A DNA stretch of 11,832 nt from CAZSWR01 sp964610885 (GTDB lineage Bacteria; Bacteroidota; Ignavibacteria; Kapaibacteriales; UBA2268): contig CAZSWR010000098.1 of assembly GCA_964610885.1 (NCBI GenBank), forward strand, positions 1-11,832, written 5' to 3'. The notes beneath the pieces are model-generated. The model saw nothing but the letters and a program-made list of their open reading frames with translations. It had not been told where the DNA came from and did not search any database. The position numbers were made by a program, and so were the translations under genes. Shown here one piece after another: positions 10,421 to 11,832 of the stretch. How positions within the stretch are numbered: position 1 is the first letter of the stretch; each line of letters opens with the position of its first letter.

Positions 10421-11788
10421 ATGAAAAAATTCATTCTTATTTTTTGTATGTTGCTACCAATATCCGCCAGCGCCCAGCTATATTGGGAATACGTGGACAC
10501 AACGAACAGCGATTGGAAATGGACATCTTATGTGCAGAGCTACGGCGACAGCACCTATTTGGTTAGCGGCTATAATATGTGGCACGAGTGGAGAGTGCCT
10601 TTGTACAACTCTGTGTCTGAAGCATATATTATGATTTCGAAGGATGCCGGGCACAATTGGCGTAAAGTATTCTCCAGCACTTCCGATACCGCCTGCGATG
10701 GTTGCGATGTGTATCCGGTCGGCAGGGTGAAAATGCTTACTGAAAACAAAATAATTGCAATAACCGCTAATGATATTCGCTCCAATGGCAGCTACCTTTT
10801 GGAATCGAACGATTGCGGGGATTCCTGGACGATGACGCCAATAAAGGACGACCAAGGGAAAAATGTATATGCAATGTTTTTCGGTATGTACGATGCTTGC
10901 AATGGTTATTGCAGTTCCGGTTATAACCTGTGGATGATCTCAGACAGTGGGAAAACATACCGAAGAATCGATACATTGGACACAAGAGGACTTGAATTTA
11001 CATGGCATTCGAACAAATTCAATAATACGATATATATTTTATTAGGAGCATTTGCGAATAAAAAGGCACTCGCAAAATCTATCGACAACGGTATAACATG
11101 GAAAACATGGGACTTGCCTGACAGCTTATTATGTATGACTTTTATTAACGATAGTGTCGGATATTTCGCCAAAAACACCGGTAATGCTGATAGTTCAAAA
11201 TATGAACTTGTATATATAACATCCGACGGAGGGAAGACTCTTTCTGTATTCTATTCAAATAGAGAGATGAAAAGCAATATATCTAGAGTTTATTTTCGAG
11301 ATGAAAACAATGCTATCATGTTTGGCGAAAAGAGTATTCTAAGGACAACTAATGGCGGGCAGACATGGTCACGGGATTCTGTGAGGCTTCAATATTTCGA
11401 TGGCGAAATGGATATGGATATTCTTAATATGGCCTATCTCAATGAAAATAATATTCTTGCTCGCGATTCCTGGGGTATGATGCTTAAATATGGCGATTAC
11501 ATGCCTGTCGGAGTTTACGAAAGCTACGCAGCTCCCGAGCCTCTTCTCGCCTCCCCGAACCCGTTCACGGACGTTGCGCGCGTGAATTTCGTGGTGGAGC
11601 AGGCGGGCCGTGTCTCGATAGTTGTCCGAAATTCCATGGGCGAACAAGTGGCCACACGCGAATATTTCTCCCAATCGGGCGAGCAGACATTCTCCCTCTC
11701 AGGCGCAAACCTGCCCGCCGGCATCTATTTCTGCGACATCACCGCGAGCGGCAAGACCTACCGCGCCAAAGCTGTGTTGGTGAGGTGA
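10421..11788 (+). CDS. Secreted Asp-box (BNR) beta-propeller protein with T9SS sorting domain
   Basis: 455 residues. Signal peptide MKKFILIFCMLLPISASA with cleavage before Gln19. Six Asp-box motifs of the S-x-D-x-G-x-T-W type are visible: SKDAGHNW (73-80), SNDCGDSW (129-136), SDSGKTY (174-180), SIDNGITW (220-227), SDGGKTL (268-274) and TTNGGQTW (309-316). The spacing of about 40-55 residues matches blades of a sialidase-like or Ycf48-like propeller. No sialidase catalytic Arg triad or Glu/Tyr set can be identified, so a binding or structural role is likelier than an enzyme. Residues about 372-455 are a type A T9SS sorting domain: ASPNPF (377-382), VRNSMGEQV and LPAGIYFCDI...GKTYRAKAVLVR. The product should be exported by Sec and then moved to the cell surface by T9SS. 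AAAAGGG lies about 9 bases before the ATG. The DNA for the sorting domain is much richer in GC than the rest. Confidence 0.88.
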   Translation: MKKFILIFCMLLPISASAQLYWEYVDTTNSDWKWTSYVQSYGDSTYLVSGYNMWHEWRVPLYNSVSEAYIMISKDAGHNWRKVFSSTSDTACDGCDVYPVGRVKMLTENKIIAITANDIRSNGSYLLESNDCGDSWTMTPIKDDQGKNVYAMFFGMYDACNGYCSSGYNLWMISDSGKTYRRIDTLDTRGLEFTWHSNKFNNTIYILLGAFANKKALAKSIDNGITWKTWDLPDSLLCMTFINDSVGYFAKNTGNADSSKYELVYITSDGGKTLSVFYSNREMKSNISRVYFRDENNAIMFGEKSILRTTNGGQTWSRDSVRLQYFDGEMDMDILNMAYLNENNILARDSWGMMLKYGDYMPVGVYESYAAPEPLLASPNPFTDVARVNFVVEQAGRVSIVVRNSMGEQVATREYFSQSGEQTFSLSGANLPAGIYFCDITASGKTYRAKAVLVR

Positions 11789-11832
11789 TAAAAGATAATA
11801 TTACTTTATATTTCAATTTCAAACACAATATT

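Overview
The window looks like chromosomal DNA from a Bacteroidota-type (FCB group) bacterium. Two proteins end in type A sorting domains of the type IX secretion system (T9SS). Several intergenic regions carry promoters of the Bacteroidota form, TTG or TTTG followed about 20-22 bases later by TAnnTTTG. Exported proteins carry lipoprotein or Sec signals, and intergenic DNA is AT-rich and full of short palindromic repeats. I cannot name a genus.

Layout: 61-432 (+) encodes a small GIY-YIG-fold protein that has lost most catalytic residues. 433-816 is a repeat-filled gap. Next come three exported proteins on the minus strand: two tandem paralogues of a small outer-membrane beta-barrel protein (817-1350 and 1538-2071, a 721-bp tandem duplication) and a small lipoprotein (2246-2704). 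2850-3596 (+) is a short-chain dehydrogenase/reductase with its own promoter, and 4043-4447 (+) is a DoxX-family membrane protein. 4448-5071 holds several families of dispersed palindromic and heptad-periodic repeats. 5072-6400 (-) is a lipoprotein metallophosphoesterase with an intact metal site. 7148-8533 (+) is a full-length tyrosine phenol-lyase, a pyridoxal-phosphate enzyme that splits L-tyrosine into phenol, pyruvate and ammonia. It stands alone, between a long AT-rich leader and a clear Rho-independent terminator. 8603-9371 has no convincing protein gene but holds a co-varying hairpin pair and a candidate minus-strand small RNA. 9372-10358 (+) is a T9SS-exported cysteine-rich protein interrupted by one in-frame TAA: the signal peptide lies in the first part and the sorting domain in the second. 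10421-11788 (+) is an Asp-box (BNR) beta-propeller with a T9SS sorting domain encoded by markedly more GC-rich DNA.

There is no large operon. Most genes are single units separated by repeat-rich spacers; the common theme is the cell envelope and secretion, plus one amino-acid-degrading enzyme. Points most worth checking are the interrupted T9SS gene, the candidate small RNA divergent from it, the compensatory base change between two hairpins at 8667-8738, the tandem duplication whose untranslated leader is far better conserved than its proteins, and the dispersed repeat families. I did not find clear evidence of a new multi-gene defence or metabolic system.
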